In this document: piece by piece, positions 13,401 through 25,554 of the stretch
Numbering within the stretch: the stretch's first letter is position 1
How the letters are laid out: each line of letters starts with the position of its first letter
Notes under the pieces: model-generated
What the model saw: only the letters and a program-made list of their open reading frames with translations
Database searches by the model: none
Told to the model about the DNA's origin: nothing
Source of the DNA: Kappaphycus alvarezii
Taxonomy: Eukaryota; Rhodophyta; Florideophyceae; Gigartinales; Solieriaceae
NCBI GenBank assembly: GCA_002205965.3
Contig: NADL03000008.1
Coordinates: 248,001 to 312,000, forward strand
Reading direction: 5' to 3'
Length of the DNA: 64,000 nucleotides
Translations under genes and position numbers: made by a program

Positions 13401-16400
13401 GCTACCAACACTACTTTCACCGCCCTTTCACCTCCTTTTTACTTTAGCAGAGAGAATAGCCGCCTTAGATTCTATATGAAAAACACTGGACTCATTCGCA
13501 TCCCACCCGCCGCTTTTAGGTATTTCTAAACCATTGCTTCTGGTAAGTCTTTGCTTTCCAGATAAAGCGCTGAGAGGAAGAGATCATAGAAGTAGGTTAT
13601 TACGAAAAGAGCGCCACGGAAGTGGAAGAGTTTCCTAATCGAACCAATTTTGAGGTAAAAAAGAATTTATCTGTACTATAAATAGCACTCGCCCTCGAAT
13701 ATTATGACAAAAATATCGTGCAACGAGCGCCAATGACTAAATGGACTAAATAGCCATTATTACAGACGAAATAGTGAAAGGGAAAGTTTAGCAAGCTCAA
13801 AACCATGAAGAAGGGCACTCGCGACATTTCTTACCCGTATGATACTAGGAAAGCGAAGAAGATTACAAGAACAACTTCTGTAATTGTTCTTACACGAACT
13901 GTTGGGGAAGCCTGAGAAAGGTCAATACTACCAGAAGTGGAGACAATCTGGAAGGAAGCGTTACGTCCTAAAAAATCTGATGAAGTTAAGGTTGTGGGTT
14001 CTCTTGCAACAGAAGTTTTAAAAATGAAGCTTTAAGATGGTAAAAGTGGTGTTAAGAGTGGGTTTTAACGATGACGAAGATACCAATACGTATGCTCTAG
14101 TATTGACGGGAGTGGTTGTGCAGCTTGAATAAAAAATTTTCGAAGAACGTGAAATTAATAAGAAGAGAATTTCCGTGCATGTTTCAAGGAAAGTTGAGGA
14201 GGAACTTTATGATAAAGGATCTCATTAACGGGCAAAAAGAAAGTGTGTATAGGTGCCCAAGGATATTGTAGATATATTAAATTTAATCAAGAAAAATACC
14301 TTTACTCCGCTGGATTTTCTTACACATTTCCGGAGCTCTTTGGTTACCAAATTCGAATTTAGTCCTCAAAATAACGTTATAGACACGGCTCTTGATTGAA
14401 ATTATAATTTACTCACACATTTCTTATTAGGTTTAGAAAGAGATATCTCATGTGAAGGATATGCAGCAGGAAAAAAACCTTAACACGACTGCAAAATAGA
14501 GTTGATGGGTAGTTTTTACTGTACGCAGTCGTATAAACAGGGACTTCACGTTCAGAATACCTTATTTAGAAATTTGTTGCTTAATAGAGTAATTTTTTAA
14601 CACGGTATGAATAGCATCAAGAAAACGGGAAATTGAAATATATTTTGTTCATAAACCTTTTTGATCTCTTAGCTTTTTCCATGTACCATTAGATGAAATC
14701 TAAGAAACCATTAATTCAGCAAAATAGCACACATGTTTAGTATTTTTTGTCATGTACAAGATTAAGGAGCAATTTGGACGCAATTAACGATTTTTAGATG
14801 TACCGAGGACGATAAAAATCGATATTTTCTAGTTTCCTAGCCGAGAAAGTTTAAATTGTAAAAACATACGCAATGAACCCATTTTCCCCTAAATATACCT
14901 TTTAGAATGAATTTTAAAGGTACTTTTTTTCTTCATATGCAGCGCATAAAATCGGTTCTCATACGAGAAATGTGAAACTATTTGAGATAATAGTGATTAA
15001 TTAAGGCCATGGCTTTGAAAGTTTTTCTGCGATTCATCTCTCTCCACAACTCGTGGTCACGCAATTATGAACTTTTCAAAACTTTCGTCACGTAGTATCT
15101 CCAGTATGACCTCTGTCTATTAGTAAATCCAAACTGCAATCGTTGATTCGACGAACTAAAACATCAAACACAGCTCACACTAATTTCCGCTTTCTTTGCA
15201 TAATTTAAATTAAGACCTAAGATGTAAACAGGCTAAAGCAATATCTTGCGTCTACTATTCTCCTTGAAATTCCGTGAGGGGCCTACGAAGCTATTGGTCT
15301 GCCCAAATTTTTGGAGGAAGCAGTTACGGAACAAAGAGACATTCAAAATTGAGTTGTTGGAAACACTCATTGGATAAGCCAAATGAGATTAAGTGTTTTC
15401 TGAGTGTCTACATTAGGCTGCGCCACCGGCAAGGGATCTTTACTTGATGAATATGCGGCCGAAATCCGTCTTTGTCGTTTTCTGCTCATTCATGTACTGT
15501 TATTTTCACATTGACAACGTCAGCAGATATAAAAATTTCTATTTTCGTCGATGGCATGAACTGCGACAACGTGGGATGAGAAAGAAAGATAGTCTACATT
15601 TTTCTTATAGAGTTTGGAAAATTTGTGCATAATGACGTAAGAGTTGAACGGAAACGGGTAAAAATTCCTTCAAAATACGACAGAAGCCCTGCTTATCTGT
15701 GAATGGGTGACCATCGGGTTTCAAGTGTGGCGTAATATTTATGCTTTCCTCTAAATTACGACCGTTTCATGAGATCGAAATTTTTGGAACTGGCCATGTG
15801 ATATTTATACATGATAGTAGTGACGTTTCATTCTAAAGTGGTTTAGTGAGAACTGAAAAGTTCAGCAATCCACTCTTACACTTCCTTACTCAACTCTACC
15901 CCCAAAATAGCCATGTTAAAAAATGTCTGCTGTTTCTTCTCTTACTAATCCTTTGGGGGCTACTACTGAGTTGATAGACCTCCCGTACAGGCTAATGTGG
16001 ACAAAAAGGCCAGCTATTAAACCGAAACATGGTTCTACAATGAGATTTTATGTTACCGCATCTATTTTTTTCTCTTCAAGTAATATATTGTGTTCCAGTG
16101 TATAAGGCGAAAGAGAAAGACACTCAAGTTTTATAGTGGAGAAAACTTCCCCAATCCTAGGAGAGGTTTCTGCAACCTAAGCTCAATGCAGTAGCAGGAA
16201 AGTGTCCTTAAATGATCCGAAGCCCTTTATGAACGCGTGAAGGCAAAGTAAAATCCCAAGCTGACATTTTCTACCAAATACACTCAAGACTGATCATGAA
16301 GGCTACGAAGTTCGTTTATTGGGCAAGAAGGAGAAGCGCGATGAAACCTTAGGGGGGAATATTTAAGAAAGGAATGAAAAATCAATGGATATGAAAGAAA

Positions 16401-18410
16401 GAATACGTTGAGATAATTTCAAGAGGGACAAGTAGAGAAATAATAAGACAGTGAAGCGGAAAAGGGGGTGTGAGGAAATAAATGATGAAATAACGAGGAG
16501 GTTTCGCACAAAGAGATTTCGGGTAAATGATGGTTCAGGTAGAAAAATATGGAGAGAAACTAATTTACCCCACAAAAGCTTAAAAATGCACAAAAAGCTA
16601 CCATTGTAGAGAAATATAACTCAGACTTGTGAAACTTTTTTCATTATATCTGAACTATGCAAATCTAGCCGCTTTGAGGTATATTTGGATCAAATCCTAT
16701 ACCCCAGTTCGAATTTCTGGAGCTTGAGGTTTGAGTAGGAGCAAAAATTGTAGCACATTTAAGGCAGTTTGAAATTTACAGAAAAGAGTTCGCGATACAT
16801 AAGCTCATGACTTGGGATTTCTAGAAAGAAAGGGAAATTAGAATACGGAAGATTTAGATTCCAGTCAATACTGCGAAATGGAAACATTATACGTGATTAA
16901 ATGTTCATTCTCGCTAAACTAGGGCTCATTGAGCTTTTGGATGAGGTACGCCGCCCATAGTTAGAAATAGAAAGATAATATTCTTTAATCTGTTCCTCTG
17001 GAAGGTCCTTGCAAGAGATTTAGCTTCAGGAGCGAATTAAATATAGAAAAGGAGAGCGATTAATTGATTGATGTTTGTTTACAAACGGGTTTGTTTTAAA
17101 GACAAAAGTTTCTATTATTATTATATCGGGGCATCCAAAATGTATAGTGGTCCGAAGAGTATAAAAACAGAAACTCAGGTTGTAGAAAAATTTTACAGAG
17201 TGATACAGTCACTCAAAAGGAGACTTGGAAATTTTTTTTACTTTTAAAGTCTGCTACAGTAAATAATATTTGATGCATTAGAAAAACTCTAAACTGACCC
17301 TTCCTATTGACATAACTTTTTGAACGCAGTTTGAATTAAAATTCTTTTATTTGTATTTGGAATCTTTATAAGGACCAAGCTATGCTGATTAAAGACTTAG
17401 AGAGAGCGGTAATTGGTTTTAAGTTTCTTTTAGCTTATAAATCCAATTATGGTGAAAGAAGTGCATCGGAACATATAAATAGATAGTAAGGCCACCTGGG
17501 GTAGTAAATGAATGGAAATCATGTTTTAATGCCATTATTGGCCATTTGACGCCACCTTATATCTCAAGTTACTAGTGAAAGAACTACAAATGCCAATGCT
17601 TTCAGTTATTATCAATATGGCGCAAATGTATACAACTAAGGAACTAAGCGACATTTAAACCCCTCGGAGTCACTCTAGGAAGAAATCAGAGAGTTTTTAC
17701 TAATTTTTCCAACAAAGCTCAAATTATGGCTGTTTTGCAGGATATTATTGTCCACCGAAAATTACGCAAGAGAAGACAATGCTCTCAACATACTGTTTGT
17801 TCCAAAAGAAAAATGTTTGCTCGTACCAAACGTTTAATTTATTTTAACACCTCGAATCTTTTTTCAAAAGTGAACAAGCAGGAAAGTTTTCGTTGCGAAA
17901 AATAAATTGAAACGAAAAATAAGCGTAAAGTTGTTATTAGAATAAAAAATAATGATATTCCATCTAAACCTATGCTGTAATAAAAATTCGGATAAGGAAA
18001 TCAAAAGAGAGTCGAATTAAATTGAAAAAAACGTCCTGGCATCAAATGGAATTCACAAAAGAAGGGAAAATAAAAGGGTATAGTTTCATCTTGATTGTAA
18101 TTCTTTATGGATTTAAAAGATACGAGCCATCCTTAAAATTTTCGTATCTAGCCACGAAAAATGGTTTCAATGATGTATGTATCTTAGTTTCCCCATCCAC
18201 AGTAATGCGGATACTTTGCAGAGGGGTTTTTGACGGGTATTTTCCCGCCTCATGGGCCCCTTTCCCGCAAGTTTCCCCTGATTTTCAGTTGTTTTTCAGC
18301 CGGTCAATTGATTCCCCCCTTTTCAATTGCAATTTTTCAGCAGCAGCACCAATAGAAAAATAATTTTCTATTAGCCACAGAAAAAAGTCTAATTTTAATT
18401 GAATTTTTAG
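10466..18410. other. AT-rich gene desert of about 8 kb
   Basis: The sequence is strongly AT-rich with stops in all frames; the few open frames are short and low in complexity. No domain was recognised on either strand. A TACTGTAC patch exists at its left side (12526-12633), where GC content is briefly higher. The stretch may be old, mutated transposon DNA or a structural region; the sequence does not decide. Confidence 0.6.
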
Positions 18411-18414
18411 GTTT

Positions 18415-18445
18415 TGTGCACATGCACGTACTGTGCATGTGCACA
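18415..18445. repeat. Perfect 13-bp inverted repeat, loop GTACT
   Basis: The arm TGTGCACATGCAC (18415-18427) is matched by its exact reverse complement at 18433-18445. Related words (GTGCACGTGCAT, GCGCATACGCAT) follow at about 18535-18560, just before the Helitron coding region, so they may be part of that element's 5' end. Confidence 0.75.
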
Positions 18446-18594
18446 CTGTACAAACAGAAAAAAATAAAATTTTCGAAAAGCAACTTAATTTCTAGGTTCT
18501 TCTAGAATAGAATGCACCTCTGTACACATACTGTGCACGTGCATACTGCGCATACGCATAAAACAAATTTTAAAAGGTTCCAAGGTTCCATTGC

Positions 18595-19200
18595 ATGGGA
18601 CCGTTCAAGCCGTGGAAAATTCTGCGTGGGTGTCTACTAGATAATAGCGACGGGCAAAGACCAAACAGACGGGGAGCGAGGCGGAAAAGCAGAGGAGTGA
18701 GGCGAAACAGCGGAGAAGCGAGGCGAAACAGCGGAAGAGCGAGGAGGAACAGCCGTGGAACCAGGCCGAACAGTGGTGAAGCGAGAAGAAAAAGAGCCGT
18801 TGTGGTTCAAAAACCGCGTCGGAGTGAGAATACAATGTTAGGCCTCGTGGTGATGAACGACGCGGCTACTGCAGAGCCGGGACAGTTATTTGTACACTAC
18901 GTGTTCGATCACGAGGCGGAGCACCGAAAGGAGAATGGCGTCATCGAAGGCGATATACCACCCGAGATGATTTTTGCCAGAACACCGGGAGTACGCGCGC
19001 AGCCATCCTGTTTTATATGCGGAAAGAACACTCACACGCGAGAGCAGTGCCCATCCCCATTTGGACATGTCTTATCTCCAATTTTCAGTGCTGTGGACCG
19101 GTGCTGTCTGGGATTGAGCGGAGCGGAGTGTGCTTTAGGAAGAGGAACGCTACTTTGTGGGGTCTCACGTTTCGCAGAGTGCACAAAAGCGAGGAATTGA
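18595..19200 (+). pseudogene. Helitron N-terminal region, Arg-rich repeats plus zinc knuckle
   Basis: A 201-codon frame. Residues about 20-65 are an Arg/Asn/Ser repeat in which the words RRNS, EARR and ARRN recur, so it looks like a repeated short basic unit. At residues 139-150 a CxxC...C cluster (CFICGKNTHTREQC) resembles a zinc knuckle. Placing it at the front of the Helitron is inferred from strand, distance and order. The basic repeat may be a DNA-binding tail or simple-sequence growth. Confidence 0.5.
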
Positions 19201-20289
19201 AACGATTATACTCGCTACGAGTGTTACGAGGTAACACGCTTGCGATGAATGCGATGTTTGCAACATCTCTCACCTTTATCGGCATGTCATACTCGAAGGG
19301 TGGCAGACCATCTCTGCTGCGACTTCAAGTCACAGCATTCGTTTCAATGAGGCATCCAGACTGGCGATACAGCTTTCTTTGGTCGAATAATCTGACTTCT
19401 ACAGATCCTAACGCAATACGGTCGTGACTTTGTGACGGGGGCGGTTACGAATCGTGACATAAAGGCACTGATTCGGCTGTTATACGAGAATCTGAAACAT
19501 CGGCAGATCGGGATATGAGAGAGATACCGCGCTTTCTTTCGAAGACCTGGCCCCACTCAAGGCAATCAAGGCAATCAAATCCATGATGAAGAAGAAGATG
19601 TGTAGGTAGAGACTGAAGTAACTCCACACACTGGCGCAAGAATCGGTCTAGTCCGCGGTCATGGCGTATGTCCGCTTCCAGAGTACGGTTTTGGCATTCC
19701 GAGCGGGTCGAAAATTTTTTCCATCGATCCTGCGGGTTTCTTCCGACAGTGCGATAGCAGGACCCACAGCCGACAAACAAAAGTGGACCTCGAAAACTGC
19801 GGTAAAAGAAGCTTAAGCATGGATCAGAGCATGCAGAAAGCTGTGCATTCTCACTGCTCTATCCATATGGGTCCCGCGATAAGCCAGTAGATATGGGCAA
19901 GTAACTCAATGCGCGCGGCATGAATGAAAGCAACCTACCGGATGACGACCACAGCGGACTCAATAAACTCCGTTTTCGAATGTTAACGTGAGCTGCGAAC
20001 TCGAAACGAAGGCTGTACACGGATAACCTCCTGCTCAATTACGGTTTGCTCCTGCACAATGAGTGCTTAGAACCCAAACGAACATCGAGGACTTGCGTCT
20101 TCTGTTCCTGCAGGACAATAAGAAGAAACTTATGGTGACAGATACAGAAGTACAGGATGACAATCGCGAAGACAGAGCCTTAGATCCCGCAGTTGGATGA
20201 CTATTTCTGTCAGAACCCTTCGTGAATAGCCCGCGCACTGGAAGCAAAAGCGACTCGACGTGCAAGTAGTCGAGGCCAGGAAAAGAACT

Positions 20290-20680
20290 CCCACTTTACT
20301 CATCACAGTCATGATGAATCCATGGCGGGAAGAGTTGGGAAAACTTGGTATGTATATTGGAAACAAGGGCGCATTCACACCGGCCACGGGTTTTACTCGA
20401 GTATTTGACCGCTCCGATCTCTTGGAGCGCATGTAGAATTAATTTGCGCATGCGATGTTCAACCAGATCACCAAGCACGCCGAGGGATACTTTGAGTTCA
20501 AGAGCATTTTGTATCCAACCAAGCTTAAGTTCCGAGATCGCAACACTACGCATCATCATTGACTGTTGCGGCTGGAGTTTGGCGTTCCTGACGACGTGGA
20601 TGCGATCGAAGCGATCACCAGCCCAGAGTTACCACGTATTGTTGAAGATGACGACGAGCTACGCGCGTACGACACCCAAA
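20290..20680 (+). pseudogene. Helitron Rep (HUH-type) region, degenerate
   Basis: Plus-strand frames give LLITVMMNPWREELGKLG and then a stretch near RSDLLERM and FNQITKHAEGYFEFK, which follow the Helitron pattern (LFITxTxNPxWxE..., then R.DL..RVF). After a gap comes DDVDAIEAITSPELPRIVED, matching the acidic E.DxIxxAEIP block after the HUH motif. The expected GLPHxHxLL string is not intact; the local reading is LRIII or TTHHH depending on frame. That suggests a lost nuclease centre. Confidence 0.6.
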
Positions 20681-22020
20681 GGAAATCATCTTACTGCAAG
20701 AGAGATGAAGAAAACTTCCGATTTTGATACTATGCGAACGCCAAAGTTCCATAAAAGACGATTGAAACGGCATCGAACAGAGAATTGTGCTTCAGAAGGC
20801 AGTAAGAAGACCTCAGTGTTGTACTGAAAAACCTTCGTTTCACAAACGAGTTCAAAGGGCACAACATAGTGCAGCACACGCCAGCCTGAGGAGCGGTTAC
20901 TTGCCTCATGAATTACATGTTCAATCCAACCAAGAACACAACCCTTAGAATCCGAAAATATCCGGAAGGGGACAGCAACAAGGCCAGTAACAAGAAAAGC
21001 CGCAAGATCAACCATAGCAACAAGAACAGAAGCGAGAAGCGTCATATATTCACAATGAAATACGCCTGTTTAAACTTACACAAGTAATAGGCGCTTTGGA
21101 AGCTTGCTTGCTACTATTTGAGTACCGGAAGTGGCCATATTGCCTCCTGTTGAGTAATTTACGATCCATTTGCCGGGAAAGAGAGCTATGGTCATCCGTA
21201 CTTCAAGTAGAGCAGCACCGGCCCTCCATGTCTCAGATATCGAGCGATACTTTGCAAGACCGACCGCGTTTGCACAAAAAGATTTCCGCAACTACTTTGA
21301 AATTGTAAGTTGTACAAGACTTTCCCGCGATCTATGCAAGTTACGTCCGCAGACATCCGGAGAGATAAATGAACTCCGCAGCTCGGGATGGTGCAGCGAT
21401 GCGAGCAACATCCAGTTGTGGTGTGCATTCGATACGTACCATCATCAAACGTGGAACTGTTTGCACTGCGACTCCTGTTGCTCGACGTGGAATGAACAAG
21501 TTATGAACACCCGCGAACCGTTAATGATGTGCAGAAAAAATATTATGAGCTGCAGCTATTGCAGCAGGACTGTGCATTGACGACAACGAGTAATATAACG
21601 CGTTTGAACAAGCTGAGGAGATCTACCGCACGCCTTCCGAACCTCGGTACAAGATTGTGACAAGCTATCAGCAAGGAGCAGACCGAAAACGAATCATATA
21701 GGTGCACGCGAACATACTATGCTGGACATTGTTGGAGATGAATATATCACGCCGGAAGACAGACTTAACAAACTGAAGCGTAGAATCATTCAGATCTCAA
21801 ACGGACATGGCGTCAGACTCATTCGCGACCACACCTAATTTGGGGATATCAACTTGGGAAGGGACACATCTACCACTGAGATGGAGCGCATAGATCATTA
21901 GGTGATAGAAGTCATGCAACCAATCAACAACGATCGAGTGACACAGAGATACGCGTCATTTCAGACACAGCAAAAAGGCTATCGTCGATGAGATATTTGA
22001 TCATGTCATGAGCAGGAATC

Positions 22021-23300
22021 AACAAGATCGACAACGCTCGGATGGAAAAGCATTCTTCTTCCGAGGACGCGCAGGTATCACAAAGGCATATTTAATCTTT
22101 GTACTACGTGACAAGGAGTAACGGTAAGGCCTGTTGGTAGATATTTGCATGAAGACAGGCATCGCAGCTTCCTTCTAACGCGGCACGCGTACGTTGCAGA
22201 GTCTGCTGGGAATCGATGCAGAAGAAAATGATGCATCCGATGAACATACGAAGCTATCCAAGTAACTTCTTGAATCATAAAGAGGACAACTTATGAAGTC
22301 ACTTGCACTACTCATCACCGAAGAGGCGTTCATAATGCAACGCGTACTCTTTGAACATGTCGACATCATCCTCAATGACTTTTTCTGTCTCTCGCAAGAC
22401 TTGAGAGGCAGCTATCTCCCATACTTTCGAGGCTTGACTGTCGTGTTTTTAGGTGAATACTGGCAGCTACTTCCAGTTGTGCCCTCTCAAAGAACCTTAG
22501 CGCTACCCGATGGAAACATAAAAGTGATATCGGTACCTTTGCTTGATGAGGTGGCGTGGCTCTCATCGTTATAGGACGATGTAACGGTCCTGCGAATAAA
22601 ACAGCACATAAGTCAAACTGTAGATACCGAGTTTGCAGCCCTTCTCATGGACACATCAAAGAATCCGTTTCAAGAAAATTCTCCTCCTCCACCCAAGTCA
22701 ACTGAAAAGGTATATTAAGCGTACAAGTTTCTGGGGCGATGGGTGACGACCGGGAACAAGCGCGACGTCGGCTTGGATCGCATACTGGTGTGCCCAGCCA
22801 ACAGTCTCTTAAACCAACAAAACGACAAGGGGCTCGAGATGTTCCAGGATCGTCCTCTCAGGTTCCGATCAAGCAACGCAATTCAACACGTCCGACAGAG
22901 GTATGCACAAGGACAAAAGCAGCAGGAAAAACCTGCAGCTCGCAAAGACAACACTATCGAACCGATCAACCCTGAGCTCGAATACAAATGCACTCCAACT
23001 GGAGTGTCTCCACAATAACTCAAGCTCAAGATTGGAGTGCCGTTGATGGTCGTACGAAATATGCTTCATCTTGATTTGTTCTACGGTCCGACTTTCGTGC
23101 TCAAGAGTTTCAAGCGGCGTGTGCTGCATTTAGCCACGGTAGCTCGAGATGGAACGCCCCTGAAGACATACCTGCTCCATCGCACTGACCTCCAGTTCGA
23201 CATCAAGGATTTCAAAATCACAATGTGGCAATTCCCAGTGCGCATTGCCTTTAGCGTGGCAGTGCACAAGTCCCAAGGTTAGACACTCTCATAAATGTCA
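22021..23300 (+). pseudogene. Helitron Pif1-family helicase domain, degenerate
   Basis: Pif1-type helicase motifs appear in order. The Walker A region reads GKAFFFRGRAGITKAYL where GKxFFxxGxGGTGKTYL is expected, so the GKT is changed. Next comes a TGIAAS segment (about 22155), then Walker B as LLITEEAFIMQRVLFEHVD at about 22305, with E for the usual D. GLTVVFLGEYWQLLPVVP is the motif III region (22430-22485). The C-terminal block 23035-23282 includes GVPLMVVRNM and FPVRIAFSVAVHKSQG, followed directly by a stop where the family has Q-T-L. With damage at Walker A and frame changes, no working enzyme is encoded as read. Confidence 0.8.
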
Positions 23301-23330
23301 GTAGACTTGCACAGTCCGTTTTCTCGCCGA

Positions 23331-24018
23331 GACAGCTGTACTTGGCTTTGTCTAGAACAAGAAATTTCAAAGACATGCTCCTACTGCACAAGGACAGCGA
23401 AATTCCGCCGCATGTGGAAGACATGTATCCGATACCAGTAGGTGTGCACAGTCCCATCTTGCAGCAAGCAGTGGACTTTACAACGGGTAGAAATTCTTGG
23501 AAATGAATAAAATGGATCTGCTGTTTAATGCATTTATTTTTCATATACTGTATTGACGCTATAATCCGAAGTTGACCGATCCAAAGCATGGCGAAGGCCC
23601 CCTTTCTTGTGTCCTTGTTTAAGAGGGTATGAATTGTATCAAAAAATTCTATGATACAGATTTCACTGGTTTCTAGTGCAATAGATGCGAAAGCTGCAGT
23701 ATGGAACGCACGGAATGTTTTAATTGGAAGAAAAACAGGACTCGTTGACGTGTGAGGGTATTTCTTTGGTGTTGTAAACTGCAAGGAGTATTTCATACTT
23801 CGAAGTATGCGGTACACCATTCCATCTTTGTTTCGTGTATTTTTTGCGCAGCAAGGTCCAGCAGGTGGCATTGATCATGGAACGGAAATATTTTATCTAC
23901 ATGGCAATCAATTTAGGAGGGGAACATTCTTTTTTGCCGTTATTTGACAAACGAAACAGTTCGGGTGGCTCCTCGCTTCAATTAAAGATATTTCAATTCC
24001 ATATATATTGGGAATAGT
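23331..24018. other. Spacer between Helitron and MITE
   Basis: No gene is recognised. A minus-strand frame at 23251-23871 is long but has no family signal and runs antisense into the helicase end, so it is not called. The Helitron 3' end probably lies somewhere in here. Confidence 0.4.
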
Positions 24019-24321
24019 GAGCTTACGCAAAAACAGAATTCTGAAAGGTCTTCAGAAATAGGTAGTATGATAAACTTCTGAAAGTATTTCTGAAATTATT
24101 TTTCTGAAATTTGAAAACGTGTTTACGCATCAACTGGCGCGAAAACTCCTACTTCACGATCTTTGTTTCTCACAACCATTTCTCACGGGTCTTCACTAAC
24201 TGGTCACATTTCAGCAATTTACCTCATGACTTCATTCCAGAATTCTGCAATTGAATTACAGACTGTAATTCTATTGCTGAAATTTGGCAGTTTTATTTCT
24301 GAATTCTTTGTGCGTAAGCTC
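24019..24321. mobile_element. MITE of about 303 bp with terminal inverted repeats
   Basis: The left end GAGCTTACGCAAAAACAG is matched at the right end by the reverse complement of TTTGTGCGTAAGCTC, and both go on inward into AGAATTC.GAAA. The inside is rich in TTCTGAAA/TTTCAGAA words and has no coding potential. The size, paired ends and lack of ORF fit a non-autonomous DNA transposon. No clear target-site duplication is visible, so the superfamily is open. Confidence 0.7.
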
Positions 24322-25452
24322 TCTAATCTGTAAATCTATCGTGCAAATTATTATATGTACCAAGTCAGCTTAATAGTGGCCAATGAGTTTCCAAGACCGT
24401 TTGTGCGGCATACATCGCGCAACAAACAGCATTCATGACATTAGCCAATATTACGCTAATAAGCAATATGTGTCATACCTCTATCGGTATTGACCACAAA
24501 CCACAACTATTAAACCTCCACATACCGGCCTTACCCTACTCTTTCAAAGTATTTTGGAAGCTTCCACTATGCCTCTCCATCAGTTTCCCCCCCCCTGCGC
24601 ACCACGAAGGCGGATAAAAGCCAAAAGATCTTGAAAAATAGGAGTTTCATGGGGTTAATTTACTACATATAGTACCAAAGTTACATATGAGTCCAAAAAA
24701 GACCCTGTAATCTGCCCCATTAGAATTTTTCGTTACGTATAGGGGTATTGCGCAAAACGCTAACAGGCTGTCAAAACCAATTCCTTCATTGTAGGGCCCT
24801 CAGTGGTTGGCCAAACTCTCCTTTTATCTGAAAATTACGGCACTAAAATATCTTACGTACATGGGAAAAACGGCCAAGTGAGAAGCAGCGATGCCTGCCA
24901 AAACAGAATCACTGATTTTGAAACCTACAGAGCCCGCCTTTTAAGTAAGGGCTAGATCACTACATAATAAATCCATCTCGAGACCCCAAACTCTCCGTCA
25001 CAATTTTCAAATAGCTTCGTTCAACCTCGAGAATTCTCTTTGCGGTATAGCTTCACCCTACTTCGACATGGCCGACCTTTCCACTGAACATGCCCAAAGT
25101 AGTATTACCTTGTTGGCTGATACAGCTCTGTTCCACGAAAATGAGCTACAAACCTTTGAACATCAACACTTTGAAGAATATGAGGAGATATAATGTTCCG
25201 TTTGGCCGATAATTGACTGTTCTGATGAGACTGATGGAGCGGCGCGTACCAAAGACATGTAAAATTCTAATCTTTACCATTTCTGTCTATTGGTTCCGGA
25301 TTTTTGTCTTCCATCCTTGCCGAATAGAACCAGAACCGTTTCCAAAAGTCTCTGTGCAAAGCCATGAATGTTATTATCATAAAACTCTGTGTCTTCATGC
25401 ATTCTGACACTTTGAACCAAATGTGGAGAGTTTTCTACATCACTGGGTCAAT
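24322..25452. other. Spacer with one small open frame
   Basis: AT-rich and mostly featureless. The only item I would mark is the small acidic frame at 25068-25193, listed separately. Confidence 0.45.
25068..25193 (+). CDS. Possible small protein or exon, 41 codons, acidic
   Basis: The start ATGGCC gives a methionine in good fungal context, and the product begins MADLSTEHAQSSITLLADTA and ends in an acidic EEYEEI before TAA. The same frame stays open 22 codons beyond that stop. No family is recognised. It may be a first exon, a transposon remnant or chance. Confidence 0.2.
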   Translation: MADLSTEHAQSSITLLADTALFHENELQTFEHQHFEEYEEI

Positions 25453-25549
25453 ATCTTGGCATAGAGGAACGACTCTGTTCCCCGAGTCGTTTCCCCGAGT
25501 CGTTCCCAAGGTTGTTTCTGGGAACAGAGTCGTTCCTCTATCCCGAGAT
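25453..25549. repeat. Long hairpin: 30-nt arms, two mismatches, 37-nt loop
   Basis: Arms at 25453-25482 and 25520-25549 pair over 30 positions with two mismatches; the inner 22 are perfect. The loop itself repeats the word CCGAGTCGTT(T/C)CC. The hairpin ends 6 bp or so before the LINE fragment at 25555. It could be a foldback element or an end structure of that LINE. Confidence 0.85.
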
Positions 25550-25554
25550 CTATA

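Larger units (their letters stand above)
18595..23330 (+). mobile_element. Helitron (rolling-circle transposon), decayed
   Basis: The plus strand carries, in order, a charged N-terminal part with a zinc-knuckle-like CFICGKNTHTREQC (18595-19200), a region resembling the Helitron N-terminal domain including FSLLYPYG (about 19845-19870), a Rep-like region (about 20290-20680), and a Pif1-type helicase (22021-23300). This is the RepHel layout of Helitrons, which move by rolling-circle replication. The frame changes many times and there are internal stops, so the element is inactive as read. Exact termini (5' TC, 3' hairpin with CTRR) could not be placed. Confidence 0.8.

Noticed and set aside
23251-23871. 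Minus-strand frame of 206 codons
   Set aside because: Antisense to the Helitron helicase end, no family signal.
25210-25260. CTGATGAGA string suggesting a hammerhead ribozyme
   Set aside because: No following GAAA core with pairing stems.
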